The position numbers were made by a program, and so were the translations under genes. From Scenedesmus sp. ARA3 (Eukaryota > Chlorophyta > Chlorophyceae > Sphaeropleales > Scenedesmaceae): DNA of 64,000 bases. Where the stretch lies: assembly GCA_004335835.1 (NCBI GenBank), contig RWJK01001870.1:50242-114241 (forward strand), given 5' to 3'. The notes below the pieces were generated by a model that worked only from the letters and a program-made list of their open reading frames with translations, searched no databases and had not been told where the DNA came from. Positions 21,568 to 32,967 of the stretch are shown piece after piece; within the stretch, counting starts at the first letter, position 1, and each line of letters opens with the position of its first letter.

Positions 21568-23743
21568 GACTGTCAGCACAGCAGTGCTGCTGGGGGAGAG
21601 CTAGCTGCATCTGGAGCGGCGATTGTGGCCACGGTTGGGCCAAAAACAAAAACAAAAAACATCGGTACACGCAATGCGAGCGTCGCGCTGACGTCTCTTC
21701 CATTACCATCAGGTTGTGTAGCTCTGAGGTCTGTCTGTGTGAGCGCTTGCTTGAGGGTGTTAGGCCAGCTGGGTGGTCTGTTGCTGTTGTGCCAGAGAAG
21801 CGGGTGTCGTGTGGCTGATGATCGGTGTTATCTGATCTGTTTCGTGTGTGCAGGCGCACAGCAGGCGCCTCCTCAGCTGCTTGCAGATGTGCATTGTGCC
21901 ACTGGCCGAATGCAGTAGATGGCTAATGGAGTAGGTGGTTGCTCAATGAGCCTGTCATTGGCTCAAAAACGGGCTGTGTTCCCCCACGGATCGTTATGAT
22001 GTGTACAGGCTGGAGTGCCTTGTGCCACACAGCTGACAGCAGCAGAAGCACATGCGTGCTGTCTGTCAGTGGTGACGTCACTGCATGTTAAGTCAACAAG
22101 GTTGAGCTGCTTGCTGGCAGAAGGGAGACCTGCATGTTATTATTCAGCACTGCAAGCGTTACAAGTTGAGGGGGCCATACATCAGGACGGCTGAGCGTAC
22201 AGGCCTTTTGCTTTTGGAGGCAGTTGTGAATATGCACTGGCGCTGTGGCTCAATCGTGACAGAGGCTCACAAGCACTGCTGCACGCATGCACGTACGTGG
22301 CCTTGCTGCTTGCATTGCCGTTACAACAAGCAAGCAGCAGGTTTGGTTGGCGGGCAGCTTGCCATGCCCAGACAGGACGACAATTCATGTTTGATGCAGC
22401 AGTGACTGATGTATACACATACGTCTAATCTATAGTACAGGATGTATCTATATATTGACATTGAATTTACCTGCTGGTTGATTCTATGGTTAAGGCTGCT
22501 GCGGTTGGGATCTGCGCGTTGCTAGAAGATGGTGTGCTGGTGCTGTTGGAAATGAAGCATTTCAGCTGCAGCCGTGGGTGTGGCTGGGTAGATCATGTCT
22601 AACATAGCATGTTTTGTTGGCAGATGTTGGTAGAGTTGAAGAATTGCTAACTTCCAGCAGTCTCACACATGTTTACTTGCACGTGTGGCGGAGCCCTGGT
22701 ATAGACCATGTGAACTAGCTGTGCACGTCAAGGTGGTTTGTGGGTAAGCGTGTTGTGTGCCACTCGGCTGTCACAGAGCACGCAGAGGTTTGAGTTCAAC
22801 TGTCGTGTTAATATAAGAAAGAGGGGTTCAGGCTGCCAATGTCTGCCCCGTCAGGCCAGCACGAATTTGTGCCAATAGTTACCTCCCGTTTATATGTGAA
22901 GTTCGTAATATTTGTGCTCTTCTATGTGATGTGTGCTGTCGACTGCGACTAGTTGGGCGCGAAACCCTGCTTCTACGCACGCTGAGCGCTGCGCACGTAT
23001 CTTGCCTTTTTGGCTTCTGCAAAACGATTAATTGAATAATGCAGTGTCACGCAACCAGGCATGTGGTGTCGGAGGCCTTGGCTGACAGATATCCATACAA
23101 GGACCCACCATTCGAAAAGGCGAGCACAATTGGCAGCTGCACACACCACTCAGCTGCCATAGTGACTCGCAAGTAGTGAAAACAGCCTGCTTTGCCCTGC
23201 AACGCCCTGCAACCTTCCTGTCCTACAGGAGCCCAGAGCAGATGAAGTAGCAGAGGCATATGGCGACAGGCAGATACCAAAGGCAAGTTTTTCATGGGGT
23301 TGAACCTCATTTGAGTGACAGCCCGAGCTGAGCTGTTTGCAGCTTCAAATCATTTCAGGTGTTAGTGGTGGCGTATGCCGCGTGAGTACACCAGTGTAAC
23401 CCTTCTCTCTCTCTCAAAAAGGCAAGCCCTGCATGCATGCACCACTGCTGCTTGCGCGCAGCAGTAGGCCGCAACATGATGTCTGAATAATCACCTCTAG
23501 TTTAAGTGCACTTCAGGGACGTGGTATTCATGCTCAGCCAGCAAGCACGCCATGTTCTATGCACAACAACAGCAGCAAGTTGCCTGCTGCTGGGCTGCAG
23601 CGCGCACCTGCATTTGTATTGCTGCCCCATGCATCAACATGCTTGGACTGTCATAAAAGCAAAGGTTTGCATCCAATCCTGGCTCATTTCCTCCATACAT
23701 GCACTTCTGCCCGCTTTACCATGCTGAATCACGCCATGTGCAG
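21490..23743. other. Intergenic and possible upstream exons of the armadillo gene
   Basis: Just behind the stop of the large gene is a further (AGC)n run (21534-21565). At 21944-21964 lies a 21-base sequence found again at 47341-47361. A 46-codon frame with ATG at 23039 reads 'SEALADRYPYKDPPFEKAS' and could be an N-terminal exon of the following gene, but no donor fits cleanly. Otherwise no gene is seen. Confidence 0.35.
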
Positions 23744-25950
23744 CTGGTGTCTGTGCTGCGCCTGAGTGAAGAGCAGCTGCCAGAAGCTGAGAGGCTGCAC
23801 TGCCTCAAGCTGTTCAGCAACCTGCTTTCGACACAGGTGTGCAGCAGCGAAACAGGCAGCTGCAGGACACCTGCTAGCTTGCAGGAACCATGCTGTGGCA
23901 TGCGTAGTCCGTGCAACAGCGGCGGTAACAATGGCATCCACCTGTATGACCCGTGCAGAAAGTGAACCCATTACAGAAAGCCATTTTCAGCAGCGGGCTT
24001 GCTGAGTCTGAGCCGTCATATGAATCTGTGAACCCTGTGTGCTTGCAGGAAACCAAAGTCAGAGCCATCCAGGCAGGAGCCCTGCAGCCACTGCTGGCCT
24101 GGCTGGGCAATGACAGCAGCAGCGCAGCAGTGCGGCAGCTGTGCTGCAGGAGCATCGGCAGCATCTGCCAGCTGCAGCAGGGCAGGGCAGCGTTTACGGA
24201 AGCTGGTGGGATCCCTGTGCTCACAAAGGCGCTGGAAACCACACCAGATGCAGCAGTGGCAGCAATGAAGGTGGGCTTTTCACGCATAATGTAACCAGCA
24301 GAGTACTCACAGCAAGCTTGGTCCACTGCTGCTGCAGGTGCAACTGTAGACAGTAAGATTAGCTGCTCCTGGGATGAGGCGGCCTGGCACTGCATGTGCC
24401 ATGAACCATTGTTGCACGCTGCAGCAGCTGCAGTATATGCGTGTATACAGCACCCAGTGCAACAGCAATGGGCTTGCCAGTCCAGGCATCCACGCAAATC
24501 TACATGTCTGGCAGCCTTGTGTGTTCGCTGCAATGCTCTAGCGCCCCGCCTGGCCAGGCCAGCGCAGCTGCTGCTCAACTGACACGGTCGCGCTGTCTGC
24601 AGGTGCTGGCTTGCTGTGCTGACGGGCGCAGCCGGCTGCATGCCTCACCTGCACGTGTGACAGCAGCGCTGGTGGAGCTGGTGGGGCACCCTGGCAGCAG
24701 CTGGGCGGCAGCAACAGACGCAGTGGTGTGCATCACAGGTGCGTGTGTGTGTGAGCCGAGCAACACAGGCTGGCACTTGATGTGCTGCAGACAGTAGCTG
24801 CTTCAAACATAGCAAGATGCAGCAGCCGTGTGACAACATTGTGTGACAATATGGTGAGTGACCATGTGCCCGACTCTCCTGCAGGGCTGTGCTACTGTGA
24901 TGAGGGCGTGATTGATGCCCTGGCCTGCCAAGCCCCCCGCTGCCTGCAGCAGCTGTCGGGCCGTGCGCTGAAGCACCACGCCTGCCTGTCGCAGGCGGCA
25001 GCAGCGGCGCAGCTGCTGGCCGCGCTGCGTGCTGCGGCTGAGGCGCTGCTGGTGGTGGGGCACCATGCGGACGGCAAGGCGCAACTGCGCCAGTCGGAGT
25101 GCATCCCAGGTGAGCACACTGGCTGCAGCTGCAGTGCGACAAAGGCAGTCCTGGCGCACTGCTGTCCTTTGCTGCTGTGTGCTGCAGTGCTGGCTGACAT
25201 GCTGGGCGTGGCTGATGGCCAGGTGCAGGCCTCCGCGGCAGTACATGTGAAAGGACAAATTTAGACAAAGCCAGGATCCCAAAGGACGCTGGTAATGCAC
25301 ATATGGTAATGCACATGTGCACCTGGCTCTCGCCAACTTTCGCGTTACTCTGCTGGTGTTCGCTGCGTGTGGCACTGCACTGCAGTGCTGGCTGGCATGC
25401 TTGGCGTGGCTGATGGCCAGGTGCAGGCCTCAGCGGCAGCTTGCCTGGCTGCGCTGGCCATCGAGGTGGACAGCAAGGTGCCGGTGGTGGCTGCTGCTGC
25501 ACCGGCCCTCATCAAGCTGGCGCAGGGCGGAGAGCCGGTGAGGGCCTGGCCTCACCACAGCCCATGTGGCGCATGATTGCTGCACCTCTGCACTGCAGTA
25601 GCCGCACGGGAAGCTGAACACTTGCCTGCTCCCTCATGCAGGCCACCCTCCTAGCTATGCATGTTGATGCTGGTCATCTGTCCACCTCCTGCGTGTTCCA
25701 TATGCTCTTTCCTGTGGCGCAGGTGGCCGCTACCGCCGCGCGCACCGCGCTGCTGTGTGCCGCGGAGCACCTGGATGCGCGGCGAAAGCTGGAGCTGCTG
25801 CTCAAGCCTAATGAACTGCAGGCGCTGCTGCAGCCGGTGGGGCAGCTGCAGCAGGTGCCTCCCGACTACAAGTATGTGGTGTGGAGCGCGGAGCCGCTGC
25901 CGCCGCGGTTTGGGTCTGGGGATGGTGCTGCTGGCAGCTCAGAGAGCTGA
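23744..25950 (+). CDS. Armadillo-repeat protein (5' exon unresolved), possibly radial-spoke-type
   Basis: Exons 23744..23836, 24049..24270, 24603..24738, 24885..25109, 25386..25537 and 25723..25950 join in frame to 351 residues; the start codon is in an exon I could not fix. Armadillo-like helices are visible: 'AIQAGALQPLLAWLGN', 'AAVRQLCCRSIGSICQLQQGRAAF', 'GIPVLTKALETTPDAAVAAMK', 'AALVELVGHPGSSWAAATDAV', 'ALRAAAEALLVVGHHADGK', 'ASAAACLAALAIEVDSK'. The tail 'VPPDYKYVVWSAEPLPPRF' follows. Length and ARM architecture are compatible with RSPH14-like flagellar proteins, but that is a guess from layout. An incomplete copy of the fifth exon start lies at 25186-25240. A TGTAA follows at 26064. Confidence 0.7.
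25160..25245 (+). repeat. Decoy 5' copy of armadillo-gene exon 25386
   Basis: GTGCTGCAG followed by codons VLADMLGVADGQVQASAA repeats the start of the true exon (VLAGMLGVADGQVQASAA at 25386), then changes to unrelated sequence (VHVKGQI, stop). It is again acceptor plus exon start only. Confidence 0.8.
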
Positions 25951-26063
25951 GGGTGGTACACATTGGGCTGAGGGGGTGGTGGGGGGTTGAAGCGTGCAGC
26001 AGCTGCGTAGGCAAGCAGTGTGTCGAGCTGTGGGCGACCTATGCTCACTGAGGCTTGATATTG

Positions 26064-26068
26064 TGTAA
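26064..26068 (+). terminator. TGTAA polyadenylation signal of the armadillo gene
   Basis: TGTAA 114 bases after the TGA at 25948-25950, same strand. Confidence 0.45.
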
Positions 26069-26544
26069 GACGCTGACCTGCATGCGCGGCTCAGCTAGTC
26101 GCTGTCATTGCATGGAGCTTGTGTTGTAGGGTGCTCAAGTTGCGAGATCATTTTACTGGCAGGTGCTGTGGGCATCACGGCGTTGTTGCTGCGGCAGTAC
26201 AATCCGCCACCTAGCAGGCTGTAGCGTGCCTAATCGAGCAAAGCAGACGTCAAAGCAGTAACAACAACGAGTTTGGTTCACTGAATTTTTCTCATAGTGA
26301 CAGTGACATGTGACGTGAAGGCTAGGCTTCAATGTGTATGTGCGCGCTTGCTCAGGTGTGCCTGGGGCTGTAGCAGCTGTACAGTACCAGCTGTTATCTC
26401 CGGGTTTGCGCCAAACGCAGCAGGCGATGGCTTGTTATGAAAAACCAGTCGCATCTGTGTATTCAGCCGCATGCAGCTTAGCTGGCAGCGTAACTAGCTG
26501 TAAGAGATCGCACGCAAGCGAAAGCCCCAGTCTCGCTCTCTCTC

Positions 26545-27465
26545 ATGGCACTGCGCTGCAGCACCAGGGCATTCGCAACTGCCGCTCGTAGCTGTTTGAC
26601 GTCGGTTGCTGTCAGGCCCGCCACTCACTCTCGCCACGCGCGTGTTGCCTGCATGGCTTCAGCAGCAGGAGCAGCAGCAGCAGGCCCAAATTACTTCATC
26701 CTTAACTACAAGTACGTGACGCAGTTACAGCAACTGCTGCACCAAAAGGTTCCTTACAGTCATCCACCGAATGTACTGCGATCAAGCAGTTGTAGCAGCA
26801 GGGACTTGTGGCAGCAACTGCCACAGCAGCGGTGGCAGCACTGGCACCCCAGCGCGCACCCAACTCTACCCCTGCATACTGCCACCTCGCTCAATCACCA
26901 CCTCAACTTAACGTTTACAAACTGTGTTCAGGTATGTGCCAGACATTGTTGAGAGGCGCGGGCCCTACAGGGAGGCCCACCTTGCAGGAGCCAACAAGAA
27001 GCTGGAGGCAGGGCAGCTGGTGATGGCAGGTGGGGAGGGCAGCAGCAGCAGCAGGGCTTGCAGCAGCAGGGCAGCAGCAGCAATAGCAGCAGCAGCAGCA
27101 GGAGCAGACGTCAGCGCCAGCAATCGACGTGTGGTAGTAGTAGCAGTGTAACAGCCGCAGCTCACTCCCAACACTTGCTGCCTGCAGCGGTTTGCTTGCA
27201 GCAACCAGCGCACGGTGTGCACACAGGACCATGAACTCAAACAACAAGCAGTGCAACCAGTTGATGTTGGAATTGCCGGGTACCACAAGAAATGTGCCGT
27301 GCTGCAGGTGCTGCTGGCGATCCAGTGGAGGGGGCAGTGTTCATCTTCAAGAACATCACCAAGGATGACATTGAGGCATTTGTGAAGGCAGACCCATACG
27401 TGCAGAATGGGCTGGTGCCAGACTACAGCATCAAGCCTTATGCAGTGGTGGTGGGCAGCCCTTGA
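26545..27465 (+). CDS. YCII-domain protein, organelle-targeted, 3 exons, 140 aa
   Basis: ATG at 26545. Exons 26545..26711, 26932..27029 and 27308..27465 join to exactly 141 codons. The N-terminus (about 45 residues, Arg/Ala/Thr/Ser, 'RCSTRAFATAARSC', 'RPATHSRHARVACMASA') is a transit or presequence. The rest is a YCII fold: 'NYFILNYKYVPDIVERRGPY', 'REAHLAGANKKLEAGQLV' (conserved His), 'GDPVEGAVFIFKNIT', 'DIEAFVKADPYVQNGLV', 'IKPYAVVVGSP'. YciI-like proteins are small dimers related to muconolactone isomerase; the biological role of the eukaryotic members is not established. The intron before exon 3 ends in GTGCTGCAG. A damaged copy of the terminal exon end follows the stop (27587-27647). Confidence 0.85.
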
Positions 27466-27468
27466 AAG

Positions 27469-27503
<35 letters not shown>

Positions 27504-27586
27504 CAATGGCCTTGTGCAAGGCTGCAAGTCAAGCCCTGGCAGGCCATGATAGCAGCAGCAGCCGCAGCAGGAGCATCAGCACTTTC

Positions 27587-27647
27587 AAACGGCATGGTGC
27601 CCACCTTCAGCATGAAGCCGAGTGCAGTGGCGGTGAGTGACCCATGA
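27587..27647 (+). repeat. Copy of the YCII terminal exon end, stop included, in the 3' flank
   Basis: The frame here reads NGMVPTFSMKPSAVAV-SDP-stop, against NGLVPDYSIKPYAVVV-GSP-stop at the end of the gene. It lies about 120 bases downstream, separated by a (CAG)n run at 27473-27500. Confidence 0.75.
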
Positions 27648-27868
27648 GCACTGTAGGCGCGGTGGCAGCTCCTGCTCTGCTCTTTGGCTTGGCGAGCTTT
27701 AAACGTGGGTGCAACATTCAAGTTTTTTAACTGAGCCCCATCGACCCAGTTGAACTCCCCGGCGATGGCGGTTGACATCAGTTGCTATATTTGTCATAAT
27801 CATAGATCCGGGGCGCTTGTTGGTGCCATTACAGCCATTTCAATATCACCATACCAGGCAGCCTGGGC

Positions 27869-27873
27869 TGTAA
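27869..27873 (+). terminator. TGTAA, possible polyadenylation signal of the YCII gene
   Basis: First TGTAA downstream on the coding strand, about 400 bases after the stop, beyond the duplicated exon end. Confidence 0.3.
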
Positions 27874-28523
27874 ATGGGCTGGCAAAACAATGGGCTGGCC
27901 ATATGCAATACAGATGGCCGTGGTTGGCCCATTGGGAACATGGCGGTGTCACAGAGATCTGCAGTACAGAACTCTTCTGTTGATCTTTGTCCTTGTGTTA
28001 CCAAGATGGTCAGCCTGACCTTCTCTGAAATAGTGCAACCGTGAAAAGACACTTCACAAATGGTAAATGCACAACTGCGCACCTGCAAGCAATGCTGGAT
28101 CAAAAGCCCCCCTGCCCGAAGGCTCCTGGTGCTCCTGCTGTGTTGGTAATGTCGTGCTGATCGCTTGCAGCATGAGCGACGACAAAGCATTCCACCACAG
28201 CCGCATAGCAAACTCTGAGCCATTTGCCGCTGCACTGCTTGATAACCAAAAATCTACTTCATGGCTTGAAATAATGACACATCACACATCAGTTAGCTGC
28301 ACCTGACGGAGCACACCAGCTGCCGTACTGTTCAGAAGTGCAGCTGCTAAACCCAACCAATAGCAGAGCCGAAACCCCGGCAGGCTGCATTGGGCTGCTG
28401 TCAATATACAGCGCCACTGAAGCAGGCTGCAACCAAAACAAGCAGCTATGAATGGTCACGACCGCGCAGCAGCTGCATGTGGCAGAAACCCAGCAGCTAA
28501 CTCCTGCCAGTCCTCCTAATTGG

Positions 28524-28558
<35 letters not shown>

Positions 28559-28686
28559 CAGCTGCCACCCAGAAAGAATGTGTGCTGCTACATCAGGTGC
28601 GCCTGACTACTGCAGCACCTGCTACTGCTGTCTTCTTCGTGTCTTGTCAACAGCAGCAGCCAACTGCCCACTTGGCAGGGTGCCTA
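27874..28686. other. Intergenic, no gene seen
   Basis: Space between two convergent genes. It contains a (CTG)n run at 28522-28556 and no frame with protein features. Confidence 0.45.
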
Positions 28687-30946
28687 TCAGGCCTTGGGGA
28701 AGGAGAAGTACTCCTTGCTCCCCTTAGGAGTGGGCTTCATGGTCCTGCAGGCAAGCACAGCACGGCGCCGACGTGTTAGCAGGTGCTGCTCAATGCTCAA
28801 TGCTGAGTCACCCGCAGAACACGCTCTGCCAGCGATGGTCAACGGTTGAACACCAGTGAAAAGTTGGGGCGATTAATACTTGGCGGTACGCCGGCAGTCG
28901 GTGAACTGCTAGAAATTCATGTTCTTGGTATTTGGTTTGGTTTGAGTGGAGTACAGCACCAACTGCCGCTGTTGTTGCAATCGACTGCACCGCACCTGTC
29001 TCCTGGCCTCCAGCCAGCTGGGCACACCACATCTGGGTTGGCCTGCACGTGCTGCACAGCCTGCAGCACAAAGACAATAGAAAGTAGTCACATGGTGACG
29101 GCAGCAGGGGCAATCATCAGCATGAGTTAAACACCATACTCAGGTTGGCCTGCACGAGCTGCACAGCCTGCAGCACAAAGACAATAGACAACGTAGTCAA
29201 GATGACGGCAGCAGGGGCCATTAGCAGCACTGCTTGAATACAACATCAGGCTTGCATGCTGACCAGCCTGCAGCACAGCACATGGACAGCGCTGACACGG
29301 CAGCAGCAAAACACTCATCACCTCAGCCTGCTAGTGCACGAGGTTTATCCGCAGCAACACCCAGAGGCTGATGATTAAGCTTTCGGGAAGACCGCAAGAC
29401 GGCCTGCAAGGCCACAGGTGACGCTAGCATCACCAAGGCCACAGGTGACGCTAGCATCACCAAGGCTACAGGTGACGCTAGCATCACCAAGGCCACAGGT
29501 GACGCTAGCATCACCAAGGCCACAGGTGACGCTAGCATCACCAAGGCCACAGGTGACGCTAGCATCGAACCAAACGCAGCCACGGCCACGTACCGCCAAG
29601 ATGCGAATGGTCTCTTCTACGTTGCGCCCGAATGCCAGGTTGTTGATGGTGGCGTGCTGCACCACTCCCTGTGGGTCAATGATGAACAGGCCACGCAGTG
29701 CGATGCCCTCATCAGTCAGCACACCGTAGGCCTCGCTGATCTTCTTGCTCAGATCTGACACCAGGGGGTAGGCCAGGTCGCCTACACCACCTGCAGTACA
29801 AGAGCGGCAGTGCAGAATGCGAGGCTCAGCACAGATTGTATGGGCAGTCCAATAGTATACGTAGTGCGGCAACCAGGGTTGGGAGCTTCGTAGTTTGTGG
29901 TTCGAGACTGCTGCACGGCACAGGTCCACTATGTAATGCTGCAGCTGTGTTACAGGCACGCTGCTGTTGTCACCAGGACTCTCCCCTCATTGCGCGACTG
30001 GCGCGTCCACTGCAGGTGTGTCGCTTGCGACAAACATATAACAGGCACACAACAGACATACCGCTGCCTGCTCACCCACATTGCGGGCGTGGCGCGTCCA
30101 CTGCAGGTGTGTAGCATGCAGGCATCACAATCCTATGCAGCACAGCGGCACCAGCGCTGGACTCACCCTCGTTGCGCGGCTGGCGTGTCCACTGCAGGTG
30201 TCTCGCATGCAGGCACTGCGCACGCGACAAACAACCTTAAAAGTGCATCAAACATACTCTTCTCTGCTCACCCTCTTTGCGCGGCTGGCACGTCCACAGC
30301 AAGTGAATGGCATGCAGCCACAACACACATTATACAGGGCAGTCGTGATGCGGTCTGATGCAGCGCTGAGCAAACATACTGCTGTCTGATCACCTTCGTT
30401 GCGCGGCTGGCGCGTCCACTGCAGGTGTGCGTACTGGCTGTCCACGCTCACGCCCAGCACCTGAGCGTTCATGGCCTCAAACTCATCGTGCCTGTCGCTG
30501 TAGGCGGTCAGTTCCGTGGGGCCTGCAGCAGCAGCAGCAGCACCAGCAGGGATTGCTTAGGCATACAAAGAGATAGCTGGGGTGGGTGCTGTGCCAATTG
30601 ATGTGGCAGTGTGTTCAATTGCCAATGGTGTTCAGCAGCAGCAGCAGCAGCAGCAGCAGCGGCGGCAGCGCATGGTGGGACACACGAGAAGGTGCGGTTG
30701 CGTGTGTGGTGCGCGAGCCGCAGGCGATCAACTGCAGGGTCAAGTGTGTAGCAACGGATAGTAATGCAGCTGCAGTGGGCTGTAGGTGCGGTTTGTGCCG
30801 CTTGTTCTATCTGGCAGTGCTGGTCATCCTGCTCTGTGCAGCTGCCACTGCTGATGCCTGCTTCCTGTGCCGCTGCTGCCGCTGCTGCTGCTGCTCCTGC
30901 TGCCACTCACAGACAAAGGTGAAGTCCAGTGGGTAGAAGAACAGCA

Positions 30947-30985
<39 letters not shown>

Positions 30986-31711
30986 GTCGCCACACTCAGT
31001 GTTGGGTTGCAGAAGCAAGTATAACTCAACTGGGTGCCCCCCAAATTCTCATGCAGAACTGTCAGATGTGCATCTCCTCTTGTCTGCTGTGAACGTTATA
31101 CAGGCCACTGCATGCTTAATCATTCTGCTGGAGCTGCAACAGCTGCTGGTGGCAGCATTGGCTGCTTGATCGCCATTCCATTGACAGCGCCATGCGCACT
31201 GAATCACCAACCACTGCTGCTAGTTGTGTGAACGCATGCTCACCACGTACTTGCCCTTGAATGACTCAAGGGACACCTCCTTGAACTCATCGTTGTGCAC
31301 TGCAGGAAAACACACGACACAGCGTGTCAACTTTAATTACAGTATAGGTACATGCCATTGCAGGGTCACGAAAGGCCTGATCATTGGTGAAGCCATGTAA
31401 AAGTGGCTACACCGACAGTGGCATCCATTGCTGAACAGCAGCTGTGCAAAGTCGCAAGCCGCGCCTGCTGCCCTCACCATCCACAGCAGCATTGCAACAC
31501 ACTTGATGTATGGTTCTGTGTGCATAGGTTGTAACAAGCATGGAATCCATCGCTGCACAGAAGAACCGCAGGTGTGCAAAAGCACAAGCCGTGCCTGCTG
31601 CATCTGCTGCTCTCACCAGCCACTGCCTTGAACTCTGGCGCCTTGCTACCCACAAAGGCAGCTGAGCTGCAGGCAACACCAGCTGCCAGCACAGCCAGCA
31701 GCAGCAACGTG
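28687..31711 (-). CDS. Typical 2-Cys peroxiredoxin, copy B (5' exon unresolved)
   Basis: Exons (minus): from 31711 (5' boundary uncertain)..31617, 31299..31244, 30947..30911, 30522..30394, 29790..29594, 29060..28996, 28744..28687 (TGA). The first visible part is hydrophobic ([18 protein letters not shown]), like a signal or transit peptide; no in-frame ATG lies in this exon, so a further 5' exon is expected. Then '[13 protein letters not shown]', '[17 protein letters not shown]' with the peroxidatic Cys (its codon is split by an intron), '[15 protein letters not shown]', '[18 protein letters not shown]', and '[10 protein letters not shown]' with the resolving Cys. It ends '[11 protein letters not shown]' with the YF motif of overoxidation-sensitive enzymes. 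It reduces H2O2 and organic peroxides using thioredoxin. Lies head-to-tail with copy A; exon 29790..29594 has the same length (197) as its partner in copy A. Confidence 0.85.
29130..29175 (-). repeat. Decoy 5' copy of the resolving-Cys exon of peroxiredoxin B
   Basis: GCTGCAG followed by codons AVQLVQANL repeats the start of exon 29060 (AVQHVQANP), then leaves the exon sequence. The flanking intron text (caaagacaatagaaa/caaca) is duplicated as well. Confidence 0.7.
29408..29569. repeat. 27-base minisatellite, six units, in a peroxiredoxin B intron
   Basis: A unit starting AAGGCCACAGGTGACGCTAG and ending CATCACC is repeated six times with a single base change (GGCTACAG in unit 3). It lies directly behind the donor of exon 29790..29594. 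On the minus strand it reads as a repeated DASVTCGLG peptide, but this is intronic. Confidence 0.9.
29980..30320 (-). repeat. Four decoy 3' copies of peroxiredoxin B exon 30522-30394
   Basis: The end of the exon (minus: coding [11 protein letters not shown] with a GTGA donor) is repeated near 30310-30270, 30210-30170, 30115-30075 and 30025-29985, each with the donor and about 50-90 bases of related intron (gcatgcaggcat, aacatac, tgctcacc). The functional donor is the first, at 30393. Confidence 0.85.
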
Positions 31712-32967
31712 CACCTGCGTCATTTGTAAGCAGATGGCAGATTGAAAGCAGGTGTGAAGCGCAGAAGCATTGGCAGGGTGATGTAGCCAGGTGGCCAGGA
31801 TCGTAGATACAACATTGCTGGTGGTGCTGTGAGCGTTGTGCATCTACCAATGCGATGATCACGACATCAGCAGGCTTCCTACTGCAGATGTGCTGCTGTG
31901 CTGGCATGGCAACTGCTGCTGCTGTTGCTGTCAGTGCTGCTGGCGTGTCCCACAACACATCGCTGCTCGATCACGATTGCAGTATATTTATCTGTCGGAT
32001 GCTGAATCACCGAGCATCAGGAGCACGGCATCGCGCATCTCCATATCCAAGTCACCTGGCCATGGTGGTTGCTTCTGTTCGCAAGCTATATGGGCAAACT
32101 GAGATATCTGCGATGCAACAATAACAAGGCTATGATGTTGAGGAATGCCAATAGGCTGATCGGACAGGCTGTGCCTGCGACGTCTTGAGAAACTGCAGGA
32201 GAAGAGGTTGAGTCGGAAGATGCTCCAAGTACACACCTGTCAACGTGCTTTGCTGCAATGATGTGCTTTGCAAACAGTATTCCCTCAGCAGCATTCGCAA
32301 ATTGAGCCGGTGAAGGTGGCGGTGTCACCTGCGGTACATGACATAGTGTCACTACTGCTGTTCCCAGCCCACCGTGGCTTCAAGTGTTGCTGCTGTCGTA
32401 TGAAGGCCACGCAGCTGCTGCCGTGCTTTCACTGTGCTTGGTCGTTCACGAGCCGGTTCCGTGGTAGATGTCATCAAAGGGCATTCTGCAGCAGCCATTG
32501 CTGCTGCATGTAATCTCTTGAACCTTTCCAGGCTGTACACACGGCAGCCACCTCCACAAGCTGTTGTAAACACGGAGTTTGCAGAGTTTTATAAGCATGC
32601 AAAGCAATGGATCAATTGTACAATATGTTGTGTTCAGTGCAACGGTTGCCAAGCCACATCCCCAGCCGTGATAGAGATCCAGAAGTCACTGACAAGCGCA
32701 CGTTGCATCAATACCCCAAACACAAGAAATCGGTCAATCGCTGCTCCCAGTCAGTTCACATTGCTCTGCCGCTGCCGAAATCTTCTCTCCTGCCCTGCTG
32801 CTGCTGCTGCAACGCTCCCAATCACGAGACAGGCGCATGAGCAGCACAGATCTCTTCAATACAGCCGCCAGCAAGCATAGCAGCCGCCCCGACTGCAACA
32901 TCTGCAGCTCCGGAGGCCAGCCGCCACAAGATTGTCATAACGACACTGTAACAATTGTTATAACGCT
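31712..32967. other. Gap between the peroxiredoxins; probable missing 5' exon of copy B
   Basis: Should contain the start codon exon and promoter of copy B on the minus strand. Several ATG-GT stretches exist but none gives a convincing presequence joined in phase 2 to the acceptor ACGCAG at about 31718. No other gene is recognised. Confidence 0.35.

Noticed and set aside
29890..29912. GTGGTTCGAGACTGC as a tRNA T-arm
   Set aside because: No acceptor, D or anticodon stems pair around it; it is intron text of peroxiredoxin B. Other TTCGA sites (23112, 39236, 63898) fail in the same way.
32434..32880. 148-codon plus frame between the two peroxiredoxins
   Set aside because: No signal, domain or coding-like composition; surrounded by minus-strand genes, and it overlaps the region where the 5' exon of peroxiredoxin B should be.
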